A program made the position numbers and the translations under genes. This document shows, in pieces, positions 56,525 through 64,000 of a DNA stretch of 64,000 nucleotides (its first letter is position 1; each line of letters opens with the position of its first letter). The notes under the pieces were generated by a model. That model ran no database searches. It saw nothing but the letters and a program-made list of their open reading frames with translations, and was not told the DNA's origin. This DNA comes from Mycolicibacterium lutetiense (lineage in GTDB: Bacteria; Actinomycetota; Actinomycetes; Mycobacteriales; Mycobacteriaceae), in the NCBI RefSeq assembly GCF_017876775.1, contig NZ_JAGIOP010000002.1, positions 4,278,001 to 4,342,000 on the forward strand, in the 5' to 3' direction.

Positions 56525-57190
56525 CTACGCATGAGCGGCAACGCCAAGTTCGTTGAGCAGCTGACGAACTCGCCGTTCGATGTCGTCGCGGATGGGGCGC
56601 ACGGCATCGACATTCTTGCCGGCCGGATCCTCCAGCTTCCATTCCTCGTAGCGGCGACCGGGGAAGACCGGGCAGGCATCGCCGCATCCCATCGTGATCA
56701 CCACGTCGGCGGCCTGAACAATTTCTTCAGTCCAAGGCTTGGGGTACTCGCCGGAGATGTCGATGCCGCGTTCGGCCATCGCGGCTACCGCGGCCGGGTT
56801 GATCTCGTTGCCGGGCTCCGAGCCGCCCGACCACGCCACCGCCGCATCCCCGGCGAAGTGGCTGAAGAATCCCAGGGCCATCTGGGATCGACCGGCGTTG
56901 TGGGTGCATAGGAACAGCACGGTGGGCTGGCCGGTGTCGCTTTTGCCTTCCACCTTGGCCAGCGCCCGTAGCCGTTGGCGTGCGAACCGCTCGGCCAGCA
57001 GCGGCAGGAACCTGGGGATCGAGGCTCTACTGGCGAACTGGTCATAGGAGGAGTGCAGAAATCGCTCGATGGTCTCGATGCCGAAGCTGTCGGCGAACTC
57101 GCTTTCTAGCCGAACCGCTGCGGTCTTGAGCGCAAGCTGTTGATCGATGGACAGGTCGGAGCGCTGATGGGTGGTGGAGTTGTCGGCCAT
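56525..57190 (-). CDS. arsC: Arsenate reductase ArsC with N-terminal helical domain
   Basis: The C-terminal domain is an LMW-phosphatase arsenate reductase: P-loop VLFLCTHNAGRSQMALGF (Cys95, Arg101), TMGCGDACPVFPGRR and LEDPAGK. The first 80 residues form a three-helix-type dimerisation domain (LALKTAAVRLESEFADSFGIETIERFL, FASRASIPRFLPLLAERFARQRL) common in actinobacterial ArsC proteins. ATG 57190 has AAGGGG upstream. It is divergent from the island pst operon, across a region with an ars-type palindrome and a PHO box. Confidence 0.9.
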   Translation of the reverse strand: MADNSTTHQRSDLSIDQQLALKTAAVRLESEFADSFGIETIERFLHSSYDQFASRASIPRFLPLLAERFARQRLRALAKVEGKSDTGQPTVLFLCTHNAGRSQMALGFFSHFAGDAAVAWSGGSEPGNEINPAAVAAMAERGIDISGEYPKPWTEEIVQAADVVITMGCGDACPVFPGRRYEEWKLEDPAGKNVDAVRPIRDDIERRVRQLLNELGVAAHA

Positions 57191-57313
57191 CAAGGTGACC
57201 CCTTTCGGGTCTCTAGCGAAACGGCGCACGTCGCGGATGCCGCAGTCCGTGTCCTGCGAAGTGGTAGCGGGGACCTTTCGGTGGCGGAGAAGGTTTCAGT
57301 CGAAGAATATTGA

Positions 57314-57329
57314 CTCAATACTTGTTGAG
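57314..57329. promoter_or_regulatory. CTCAAT-type palindrome between arsC3 and pstS3
   Basis: CTCAAT-ACTT-GTTGAG has the same arm sequence and 4-base spacer as the sites at 42588 and 42886, with one mismatch in the arm. It is embedded in an AT-rich stretch with an overlapping TATTGA-C-TCAATA repeat. Confidence 0.6.
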
Positions 57330-57384
57330 CTATATCGGAGTCGTCAAGAGGTCAGCGTGAATTTGGCCCGAGGTCGTCAAGGTG

Positions 57385-57402
57385 GTTCATCTTCCGTTCA
57401 TC
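57385..57402 (+). promoter_or_regulatory. Putative PHO box / RegX3 site upstream of island pstS
   Basis: GTTCATC-TTCC-GTTCATC is two identical 7-base repeats with a 4-base spacer, the same geometry as the site before native pstS at 27345. It predicts phosphate-starvation induction of the island importer. Confidence 0.65.
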
Positions 57403-57544
57403 CGGGTTGTGCTGTGGGTTCACAGGGAACCTCTAGGTTCAGGTTTCGAGCAGCGATCGTCTGCTCTGCGGAACACCGTTTCCGTGGCTTGGCCCGCCGT
57501 GGTGGCAACTCGGTTGACCACCCTGACCTCTTCAAAGGAGCTAC

Positions 57545-58672
57545 GTGAAGCTCAACCGTTTCGGTGCTGCACTGAGCCTGATGGCCGCAGGCAGCCTGGT
57601 GTTATCGGCATGTGGCAGTGACAACAACGCCGAGTCCGGCTCTGGTGCCACCAGTGCCGCCGGCCAGTCGTCGGCAGGTGTCGACTGTGCAGGCAAGAAG
57701 TCGCTGAAGGCCAGCGGATCCACTGCGCAGGCCAACGCCATGACGCGGTTTGTCAACGCCTACGAGCAGGCGTGCTCGGGCTACACACTGAACTACACCT
57801 CCAACGGCTCCGGTGCCGGTGTGAGTGAGTTCGTCGGGAAGCAGACCGACATCGGTGGTTCGGACTCCCCGCTGAGCAAGGACAAGGGCGAGTACGACAA
57901 GGCCGCCGAGCGGTGTGGATCGCCGGCGTGGAACCTCCCGGTGGTGTTCGGCCCGATCGCTGTCACCTACAACCTCGAGGGCGTGGACTCGCTGGTGCTC
58001 GACGGGCCCACCGCCGCCAAGATCTTCAACGGAACCATCAAGACCTGGGACGATCCCGCGATCAAGGCGCTCAACCCGCAGGCCACGCTGCCTGCCCAGC
58101 CGATCACGGTGGTCTTCCGCAGCGATGAATCCGGCACCACGGACAACTTCCAGAAGTACCTCGACGCCGCCTCGGATGGCGCCTGGGGCAAGGGTGCGGG
58201 CAAGGCGTTCGCCGGCGGTGTCGGCGAGGGCGCCAAGGGTAACGAGGGCACCTCGGCAGCCATCAAGAACACCCCGGGATCGATCACCTACAACGAATGG
58301 TCCTTCGCCCAGGCGCAGGGACTGTCGACGGCCAAGGTCGTCACTTCAGCAGGTCCGGAGCCGGTCGAGATCAGTACCGACACCGTCGGCAAGACCATCA
58401 CGGGCGCCAAGGTCAAGGGTGAAGGCAACGACCTCGTCCTGGACACCGTCTCGTTCTACAAGCCGACTGAGACCGGGGCCTACCCGATCGTGTTGGCCAC
58501 CTACGAGATCGTCTGCTCGAAGTACCCTGATGCCGAAACCGGCCAGGCAGTCAAGGCGTTCCTGCAGTCCACGATCGGCGCGGGCCAGGCTGGATTGGCT
58601 GACAACGGGTACATCCCGCTGCCGAAAGCATTCGAATCGAAGCTGTCTGCCGCTGTCGACGCGATCGCTTGA
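57545..58672 (+). CDS. pstS: Phosphate-binding lipoprotein PstS (island copy 2)
   Basis: This 375-residue lipoprotein has the signal [24 protein letters not shown] with lipobox LSAC, a Ser/Gly-rich linker, and phosphate loops [30 protein letters not shown] and [21 protein letters not shown] precedes GTG 57545. It heads a complete four-gene pst operon. It is closer to island copy 1 than to native PstS (shared [24 protein letters not shown]). It would replace the binding function beside the disrupted native operon. Confidence 0.94.
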   Translation: MKLNRFGAALSLMAAGSLVLSACGSDNNAESGSGATSAAGQSSAGVDCAGKKSLKASGSTAQANAMTRFVNAYEQACSGYTLNYTSNGSGAGVSEFVGKQTDIGGSDSPLSKDKGEYDKAAERCGSPAWNLPVVFGPIAVTYNLEGVDSLVLDGPTAAKIFNGTIKTWDDPAIKALNPQATLPAQPITVVFRSDESGTTDNFQKYLDAASDGAWGKGAGKAFAGGVGEGAKGNEGTSAAIKNTPGSITYNEWSFAQAQGLSTAKVVTSAGPEPVEISTDTVGKTITGAKVKGEGNDLVLDTVSFYKPTETGAYPIVLATYEIVCSKYPDAETGQAVKAFLQSTIGAGQAGLADNGYIPLPKAFESKLSAAVDAIA

Positions 58673-58712
58673 TCGGAATCACTGATGGCCCTACAGCCAG
58701 ACATCTCGGGAA

Positions 58713-58750
58713 CCTTTCGGGGGCCGTCTTCACCGGCGGCCCCCGAAGGG
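58713..58750 (+). terminator. Intercistronic hairpin between island pstS and pstC
   Basis: Arms CCTTTCGGGGGCC and GGCCCCCGAAGGG pair with one wobble over 13 bases. It lies after pstS and before ATG 58766, and may reduce read-through so that PstS is made in excess over the permeases. Confidence 0.6.
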
Positions 58751-58765
58751 GGAGAGACTGCATCT

Positions 58766-59740
58766 ATGCCTGATCCGGACAAGGCCACCAAGACCACGAG
58801 CGCCATCCGCGCCGGGAGCGGTCAGCTCGGCGACCGTATCTTCAAGGCGCTCGCTGTCGCTGCGGGGTCGACCATCGTCATCGCGATCGCGCTCATCGCG
58901 ATCTTTCTGCTGATCCGTGCCATCCCGTCGCTCGGGGCCAACCACGCCAATTTCTTCACCAGCACCGAGTTCAACACCGCTGACGCCGACAATTTGAGGT
59001 TCGGCATCCGCGACCTGTTCATGGTGACCGTGCTCAGCTCGGTGTTCGCGCTGGCGCTTGCTGTGCCGGTCGCGGTGGGCATCGCGCTGTTTCTCACCCA
59101 CTACGCCCCGACGCGGCTCTCCCGCCCGTTCAGCTCGTTGATCGATCTTCTGGCCGCGGTGCCCTCGATCATCTTCGGCCTATGGGGAATCTTCATCCTG
59201 GCGCCCTGGCTGGAGCCGGTAGCCAGCTTCCTCAACAACTCTCTGGGCTGGCTGTTTCTGTTCAAGTCCGGCAACGTGTCGCTAGCTGGCGGTGGCACTA
59301 TCTTCACCGCCGGTGTGGTGCTAGCAGTGATGATCCTGCCGATCATCACCTCGGTGAGCCGGGAAGTGTTCCGTCAGACCCCGATCGCCCGGATCGAAGC
59401 CGCCCAGGCACTGGGGGCCACGAAGTGGGAAACGGTACGTATGACCGTGTTGCCCTATGGACGCAGCGGTGTCATCGCCGCCTCGATGCTCGGCCTCGGT
59501 CGTGCGCTCGGCGAAACCGTCGCCGTACTGATCATCCTGCGCTCGGCAGCACAGGCCGGAAACTGGTCACTGTTTGACGGCGGCTACACCTTCGCCTCCA
59601 AAATCGCCTCGGCGGCAGCCGAATTCAGTGCACCCCTGCCTACCGGCGCCTACATTGCCGCCGGTTTCGTCCTGTTCGCCCTGACCTTCGTGGTCAATGC
59701 GGCCGCCCGCGCCGTCGCCGGAGGGAAGGTCAACGGATGA
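58766..59740 (+). CDS. pstC: Phosphate ABC transporter permease PstC (island)
   Basis: This 324-residue permease has six membrane helices, the core [19 protein letters not shown], and the EAA coupling loop [26 protein letters not shown] 58766 is chosen because GGGGGAGAG lies 9 bases upstream and a hairpin separates it from pstS; ATG 58685 is in frame but would place the hairpin inside the coding region. The stop overlaps pstA (ATGA). All core positions of native PstC are kept. Confidence 0.92.
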   Translation: MPDPDKATKTTSAIRAGSGQLGDRIFKALAVAAGSTIVIAIALIAIFLLIRAIPSLGANHANFFTSTEFNTADADNLRFGIRDLFMVTVLSSVFALALAVPVAVGIALFLTHYAPTRLSRPFSSLIDLLAAVPSIIFGLWGIFILAPWLEPVASFLNNSLGWLFLFKSGNVSLAGGGTIFTAGVVLAVMILPIITSVSREVFRQTPIARIEAAQALGATKWETVRMTVLPYGRSGVIAASMLGLGRALGETVAVLIILRSAAQAGNWSLFDGGYTFASKIASAAAEFSAPLPTGAYIAAGFVLFALTFVVNAAARAVAGGKVNG

Positions 59741-60636
59741 CCACCGCATTCGATAGCCCGGTCAAAACTCAGACATTTCACCCGGTCAGCGTCGGCCGAC
59801 GCATCAAGAACAACATCGCGACCTCACTATTCGTCGCAGCCTTCGGGGTCGCATTGATCCCCTTGTTCTGGGTGCTCTACATCGTCGTCGAGAGGGGCTG
59901 GCAGGGCGTCACCAAATCGGGCTGGTGGACCCGCTCACTGCAAGGTGTGCTGCCCGAGTCCTTCGCCGGCGGCATCTACCACGCGCTCTACGGAACGCTC
60001 GTGCAGGCCGGTATCGCTGCCATCATCGCGATTCCACTGGGCATCATGGCCGGGATCTATCTCGTCGAGTACGGCCGCTCTCGGCTGGCGCGCGTGACCA
60101 CCTTCATGGTCGATGTCCTTGCCGGTGTGCCCTCGATCGTGGCCGCTCTGTTCATCTTCGCGCTGTGGATCGCCACCCTCGGATTCCCGCAAAGTGCCTT
60201 CGCCGTCTCGCTGGCGCTGGTCCTGCTGATGCTGCCGGTGGTGGTGCGTTCCACCGAGGAAATGCTCAAACTGGTGCCCGACGAACTGCGGGAAGCCAGC
60301 CTCGCGTTGGGTATCCCCAAGTGGGTCACCATCGCCCGCGTCGTCCTACCCACCGCCCTGCCCGGCATCATCAGCGGCATTCTGCTGTCGATCGCCCGTG
60401 TCATCGGTGAGACCGCCCCGGTGCTAGTCCTGGTGGGATACGCCCGTTCCATCAACTTCGACATGTTCGACGGAAACATGGCATCGCTGCCGCTGCTGAT
60501 CTACACCGAACTGATCAACCCTCAACCCGCCGGGCAAATGCGTGTCTGGGGCGCTGCGTTGACGCTGATCATCGTGGTGGGCATCCTGATGTTCTTGGCC
60601 TCGATCGCGACACGTCTTCTCACCCGCAACCGATAA
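59737..60636 (+). CDS. pstA: Phosphate ABC transporter permease PstA (island, intact)
   Basis: This 299-residue permease is full length, with six helices. The EAA loop is [34 protein letters not shown], then [19 protein letters not shown] and the final helix. This is the very region lost from the native copy at 29684. Native and island proteins share long stretches ([21 protein letters not shown]) but differ at many codons, so this is not a recent duplicate of the local gene. Confidence 0.94.
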   Translation: MTTAFDSPVKTQTFHPVSVGRRIKNNIATSLFVAAFGVALIPLFWVLYIVVERGWQGVTKSGWWTRSLQGVLPESFAGGIYHALYGTLVQAGIAAIIAIPLGIMAGIYLVEYGRSRLARVTTFMVDVLAGVPSIVAALFIFALWIATLGFPQSAFAVSLALVLLMLPVVVRSTEEMLKLVPDELREASLALGIPKWVTIARVVLPTALPGIISGILLSIARVIGETAPVLVLVGYARSINFDMFDGNMASLPLLIYTELINPQPAGQMRVWGAALTLIIVVGILMFLASIATRLLTRNR

Positions 60637-60654
60637 CTGCAAGGAACGTTCCTC

Positions 60655-61431
60655 ATGGCCAAACGTATTGACCTCAAAGACGTCAACATCTACTACGGCG
60701 CGTTCCACGCCGTGGCCGATGTCGGATTGTCGGTGCAGCCGCGCAGCGTGACCGCGTTCATCGGCCCGTCGGGTTGCGGTAAATCGACCGTGCTGCGGTC
60801 ACTGAACCGTATGCACGAGGTGACCCCTGGTGCCCGTGTCGAGGGCTCGGTGCTGCTCGACGGCGAGGACATCTACGGCGCCGGTGTGGACCCGGTGGGT
60901 GTGCGCAAGACCATCGGCATGGTGTTCCAGCGTCCGAACCCGTTCCCCACCATGTCGATTCGTGACAACGTGGTGGCCGGGCTGAAGCTGCAGGGCGTCC
61001 GCAGCAAGAAGACCCTGGACGAGGTCGCCGAGCGCTCGCTGCGCGGTGCCAACCTGTGGACCGAGGTCAAGGACCGGCTGGACAAGCCCGGCGGTGGTCT
61101 GTCGGGTGGTCAGCAGCAGCGGTTGTGCATCGCCCGCGCGATCGCGGTGCAGCCCGACGTTCTGCTGATGGATGAGCCCTGCTCGGCGCTCGACCCGATC
61201 TCCACGCTGGCCATCGAAGACCTGATCTCCACGCTCAAGCAGGATTACACGATCGTCATCGTCACGCACAACATGCAGCAGGCCGCCCGGGTGAGCGATC
61301 AGACCGCGTTCTTCAATCTGGAGGCCACCGGTAAGCCCGGCAAGCTGATCGAGATCGACGACACCGAGAAGATGTTCTCCAATCCGGGTAAGAAGGCGAC
61401 CGAGGACTACATCTCCGGCCGATTTGGTTGA
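60655..61431 (+). CDS. pstB: Phosphate ABC transporter ATPase PstB (island)
   Basis: This 258-residue ATPase has Walker [11 protein letters not shown]-loop [11 protein letters not shown], the ABC signature LSGGQQQR, Walker [14 protein letters not shown] and the switch histidine in VTHNM. It powers PstCA. Its sequence is very close to the mycobacterial chromosomal PstB (PhoT), so it may also serve the native PstC. It is 18 bases after pstA in the same operon. No phoU gene follows, unlike the usual mycobacterial locus. Confidence 0.94.
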   Translation: MAKRIDLKDVNIYYGAFHAVADVGLSVQPRSVTAFIGPSGCGKSTVLRSLNRMHEVTPGARVEGSVLLDGEDIYGAGVDPVGVRKTIGMVFQRPNPFPTMSIRDNVVAGLKLQGVRSKKTLDEVAERSLRGANLWTEVKDRLDKPGGGLSGGQQQRLCIARAIAVQPDVLLMDEPCSALDPISTLAIEDLISTLKQDYTIVIVTHNMQQAARVSDQTAFFNLEATGKPGKLIEIDDTEKMFSNPGKKATEDYISGRFG

Positions 61432-61500
61432 TCGTCGGCGGGATGCGCATCACGCACGGGGGTATCGCGAGCGCGTGAGGAGAAGGGTGGGGTACACGAT

Positions 61501-62241
61501 TTGACGATCGAGGTACGCCGTGCCGACGAGTCCGTCCGGCCAGCATTTCGTGCTGCCGTGGGTCCCGCGCGCGGCAGTCTGTTGCTCGTCGACACTGATG
61601 CGGTGATCGCCGAACAGCTGATGGACGATGCTGCACGCACCGGTATCGACACCGTGTGGTGCAGCGATGGCGCTGAAGCGCTGCTGACCGTCGGTGCCGA
61701 ACCTCCCGACACCCTGGTGCTGCAGGCCCGCACCGACACCGTCGATGCGGCAACCATCGCCGCCGCGGTGCGTGGCCGGTGGTCCCTACCGATCCTGGTT
61801 GGCTCGGCGCCAGAAGACGACGACGTAGCCCGCCAAGTCCTCGAAGCCGGTGCCTCGGCAGTGATCGCCCGGCCTTATGACATCACCGCGATCGCCCCAT
61901 TCGCGCTCAGCGGTGACAAACGCGCCGACGAGCCCGCCACCTTCTTTGCCGGACCCATCCATGTCGACCCCGACGGCTACGAAACCCGGGTTCGCGGCCG
62001 GGAAGTCCAACTCACCCAGCGCGAACTGGAACTGCTGATCTTCTTGATCAAACAGCGTGGCCGAGTCGTCAGTTCCGAAGAAATCAGTGACGCCGTGTGG
62101 GGGCGTATCTCTGACACCAACACCGTCGCCGTGCACGTCAAACGCCTGCGCGACAAACTCGGCATCGACGCGGAACACGGAGAGTTCATCCGCACAATCC
62201 GTGGGGCCGGATACCGGCTGGCCCCTTCGATCTACACGTGA
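61501..62241 (+). CDS. PhoB/OmpR-like regulator with degenerate receiver domain
   Basis: This protein of about 246 residues has a receiver-like N-terminus (SLLLVDTDAVIAEQLMDDAARTG, then PPDTLVLQARTDTVDAATIAAAVR) and an OmpR-type winged helix (VQLTQRELELLIFLIKQRGRVVSSEEISDAVWG, NTVAVHVKRLRDKL, IRTIRGAGYRLA). Where an active receiver has the phosphorylated Asp, this sequence reads LVLQAR, so it is likely phosphorylation-independent. TTG 61501 is the best start; GTG 61558 is an alternative. It lies 70 bases after pstB and overlaps the next gene by 4 bases. Confidence 0.8.
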   Translation: MTIEVRRADESVRPAFRAAVGPARGSLLLVDTDAVIAEQLMDDAARTGIDTVWCSDGAEALLTVGAEPPDTLVLQARTDTVDAATIAAAVRGRWSLPILVGSAPEDDDVARQVLEAGASAVIARPYDITAIAPFALSGDKRADEPATFFAGPIHVDPDGYETRVRGREVQLTQRELELLIFLIKQRGRVVSSEEISDAVWGRISDTNTVAVHVKRLRDKLGIDAEHGEFIRTIRGAGYRLAPSIYT

Positions 62242-63308
62242 GCTCAGCCGACATCAAATCCGACGCCGACCAGTGGGCACGATCCTTGCAGGCGTTGAAG
62301 ACCTATCGCGATGCGCGCGGCACCGCCGAGGTTGCCCGAGGTGTCCGGGCATTTGGCGTTGACCTCGGCAAATGGATTGTTCAATGCAGAAATGACTACT
62401 GGAACGGCGGGCTGGACGCCAAACGCGTCAAGGCGCTCGAACGCATTGAGGGCTGGCAGTGGGGCCCCCCGCACCCCGGCAGCTGGCGCCACGCTTACGA
62501 CACCGTGCAGGCTTACGCCCGCAAGCACCGCGGCATCGTTGCCATCGCCGCGACCGATATCGACGGCGTCGATATACAGGCCTGGGCCGCGGCGCAACGC
62601 AGCGCCCACGTCAACGGCCAGCTGTCCGTTGTCCAGATCACCCTCCTGGACAAACTGCCGGGCTGGACGTGGGATCAGGACGAAACACGCTGGCAGCACG
62701 GAATATTGGCCGCCAAACGCTACGTCAAACTCCACGGAAGCCTCGACAACGTGCAGCAGGATGCCGAGCCCGACGGGTACCCGTTAGGGCAGTGGCTTCA
62801 CCGCTGCCGAGAAGACTTCCGTGCCGGCACCTTGCCGGCGGAGCGCGTCAACGCCCTTGAGTCATTACGCGGTTTCAGCTGGGGTCGTCAGCGCGAGCAG
62901 TGGACCGTTGGTCTTGAGGTCCTCACAAGCTTTGCGGCAGCCAACGGCCATGCCTCGCCCAGTCAACACACCGTCGTTGACGGATTCCGGCTCGGCTCGT
63001 GGGTTACCGGCAAGCGGTATCAGTACCGGCAAGGCACCCTGCCCCAAGAACAAGCCGCAGCGCTGCAGGTGCTGCCGGGCTGGCAGTGGTCACCCCTGGA
63101 TACCCAGTGGCACCGCGGATTTGATGCGCTTCGCCGCTACAGCGAGCAGAACGGACATGCCAACCCGCCCCGCGGGCATACTGTCGACGACTATCCGGTT
63201 GGTAACTGGGCACGTGCACAACGTGACGCATACGACCGCGGTCGCATGCCATCCACCCGAGCTGCCCAACTTGAGGCCTTGCCAGGGTGGTCCTGGAACG
63301 GTCAGTGA
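62238..63308 (+). CDS. Protein of five helicase-associated (HA) repeats
   Basis: This 356-residue protein consists almost entirely of five repeats of about 65-70 residues. Each begins with a W-x-x-x-(L/Y/F) helix, passes a D(G/Y)-x-(L/V)G-x-W core (DLGKWIVQCRNDY, PLGQWLHRCREDF, RLGSWVTGKRYQY, PVGNWARAQRDAY) and ends GW-x-W (GWQWG, GWTWD, GFSWG, GWQWS, GWSWN). These are Helicase-Associated domains, normally fused to DEAD-box helicases. No helicase is present here. DNA binding is likely. It overlaps the PhoB-like regulator gene by 4 bases. Confidence 0.82.
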   Translation: MSSADIKSDADQWARSLQALKTYRDARGTAEVARGVRAFGVDLGKWIVQCRNDYWNGGLDAKRVKALERIEGWQWGPPHPGSWRHAYDTVQAYARKHRGIVAIAATDIDGVDIQAWAAAQRSAHVNGQLSVVQITLLDKLPGWTWDQDETRWQHGILAAKRYVKLHGSLDNVQQDAEPDGYPLGQWLHRCREDFRAGTLPAERVNALESLRGFSWGRQREQWTVGLEVLTSFAAANGHASPSQHTVVDGFRLGSWVTGKRYQYRQGTLPQEQAAALQVLPGWQWSPLDTQWHRGFDALRRYSEQNGHANPPRGHTVDDYPVGNWARAQRDAYDRGRMPSTRAAQLEALPGWSWNGQ

Positions 63309-63441
63309 AGTCGGTGGTGGGGCACCCCAATGCCTTGGTATCGGTGCGTGATCTGGAAGTCCGAATTACCGCGCTGGCGGCGCAGTTGCGGCGTGGGCCT
63401 ACCGTCGCAGTGTCGCGGAGCCGCTGAACCACACGGAGGAA

Positions 63442-64000
63442 ATGCTCTCGTGGTCACCGCGAGCTATTACTGTCTGTGACGTGCAGCCCTACGAAGCGAT
63501 CACCCTGGTCGAGCGCGTGCTTCGCGATCTCATACGGGAAGTGATGGCGGAGGACTGGAGGGACGATCCAACGGTCAAGATTGACCGTCTCGAACAGAAG
63601 ATGGCCGCTGAAAAGGCCAAGCGGCGGGGAACCGTCGCGTCGAGCGAGCTGATCGAGTACCTGGAGTTCCATCAACTCAAAGAGATCGTCAGGAGAGATC
63701 CGAACTGGGCGAGGTTTGAGCCGATCCTTGGCAAGAAGAGGTACTTCGAAACCTACATGGATCGGCTAGAGGGTTTCCGCAATCCAACGATGCATGGGCG
63801 GCAACTGTACCCATTCGAACAATCGCTCGTGGTAGGCATCGTTGGAGAGATCACCAATCAAGTGACGATCTGGCGCAGCGAGCAAGGACCAGACTTGAAG
63901 TACTACCCCGAAATCATCTCTGTCACAGACTCGTTCGGGCACCAGCCCGGCAATGGAAAGCCAGCAGAGTTGAGCGTGCGTCCCGGCGACTACGTCACCT
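63442..64000 (+). CDS. HEPN-like protein, Swt1-type (partial, runs off window)
   Basis: From ATG 63442, with GGAGG two bases upstream, a frame stays open to the window edge (186 codons). The predicted helical region contains YMDRLEGFRNPTMHGRQLYP, where Arg113 and His118 form an R-x4-H motif as in HEPN RNases or HEPN-like domains, followed by a helix and a new domain starting near residue 155. GTG 63481 (VQPYEAITLVERVL) is an alternative start. HEPN proteins often act in toxin-antitoxin or phage-defence systems; the rest of the gene is needed. Confidence 0.6.
   Translation, partial: MLSWSPRAITVCDVQPYEAITLVERVLRDLIREVMAEDWRDDPTVKIDRLEQKMAAEKAKRRGTVASSELIEYLEFHQLKEIVRRDPNWARFEPILGKKRYFETYMDRLEGFRNPTMHGRQLYPFEQSLVVGIVGEITNQVTIWRSEQGPDLKYYPEIISVTDSFGHQPGNGKPAELSVRPGDYVT

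Larger units (their letters stand above)
57191..57544. other. 354-base divergent control region, arsC3 / island pstS
   Basis: There is no gene that I can support. It contains the CTCAAT-N4-GTTGAG palindrome (57314), a 7-4-7 PHO-box-like repeat (57385) and further GTTCA words at 57418 and 57437. Both divergent genes are likely controlled from here. Confidence 0.7.
30314..64000. mobile_element. Arsenic/metal-resistance island inserted in pstA (right end outside window)
   Basis: From the pstA break at about 30313, gene content changes from conserved mycobacterial synteny to recombinases, ars genes, metal regulators, nuclease-like genes and a second pst operon. The first genes are three overlapping tyrosine recombinases plus a small coiled-coil protein reading inward from the left end, as in Tn554-like elements. 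No copy of the missing pstA 3' end occurs before 64000, so the right border lies beyond the window. The exact left junction is uncertain by a few bases. Confidence 0.8.

Noticed and set aside
57545..61431. Island pst operon as an assembly duplicate of the native one
   Set aside because: PstS, PstC and PstA differ at many residues and in intergenic structure from the native copies, and pstB occurs once only in the window.

Overview
The window reads as the chromosome of a rapidly growing or environmental mycobacterium (Mycobacterium/Mycolicibacterium). GC is high, GTG starts are frequent, and genes overlap by ATGA or GTGA. Gene content and order from the left edge to about 30.3 kb follow the mycobacterial purQ-purL-purF-purM neighbourhood (Rv0787A to Rv0819 in M. 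tuberculosis), including an encapsulin/DyP pair, mycothiol synthesis (mshD), LmeA and a GlnR-type regulator. Family and homologue names are recalled from knowledge and read off motifs; no search was run.

1-30.3 kb, core chromosome. De novo purine genes (purS, purQ, purL, purF, purM) are interleaved with encapsulin plus its peroxidase cargo, an M18 aminopeptidase, small secreted or lipoproteins, an alpha/beta-hydrolase membrane protein, a CPBP protein, an APC permease, an orphan MCE protein and a DoxX-like protein. Then come the folate gene pabC, a nitrobindin-like protein, the sulfur operon DUF4395-cysA2-sseC2, thiX-lmeA, glnR and mshD. The sulfur operon is preceded by a leaderless polycysteine leader ORF. 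After mshD comes the native phosphate importer pstS-pstC-pstA, but pstA stops after 212 codons.

30.3 kb to the right edge, a mobile arsenic/metal island inserted in pstA. It opens with three tyrosine recombinases and a small coiled-coil protein in one overlapping operon (Tn554-like logic). Next come a nuclease-fold protein with a zinc-ribbon partner, arsR-acr3-arsC, a second arsR-arsC-flavoprotein unit, an ArsR-ArsC fusion divergent from an orphan pstS, an XRE regulator, and a KmtR-like repressor with a CDF metal exporter. Further on are an ArsR/Fe(II)-2OG dioxygenase unit, a four-gene flavoprotein-MFS-flavoprotein-hydrolase operon divergent from another arsR, an Mrr-like nuclease gene, and an arsC divergent from a complete pstS-pstC-pstA-pstB operon. 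That operon is followed by a PhoB-like regulator with a degenerate receiver and a protein made only of helicase-associated repeats. A HEPN-like gene runs off the window. The right end of the island and the 3' part of native pstA are not in the window.

How it may work together: arsenate enters cells through phosphate transporters. The element disrupts the native PstA, supplies its own Pst system and two extra phosphate-binding proteins, and pairs each extra pstS divergently with an arsenate-reductase-type gene. A common palindrome (CTCAAT-N4-ATTGAG type) lies at both of these junctions. This suggests a linked arsenic/phosphate regulon carried by a transposon that replaces the importer it breaks; that is inference from layout and sequence.
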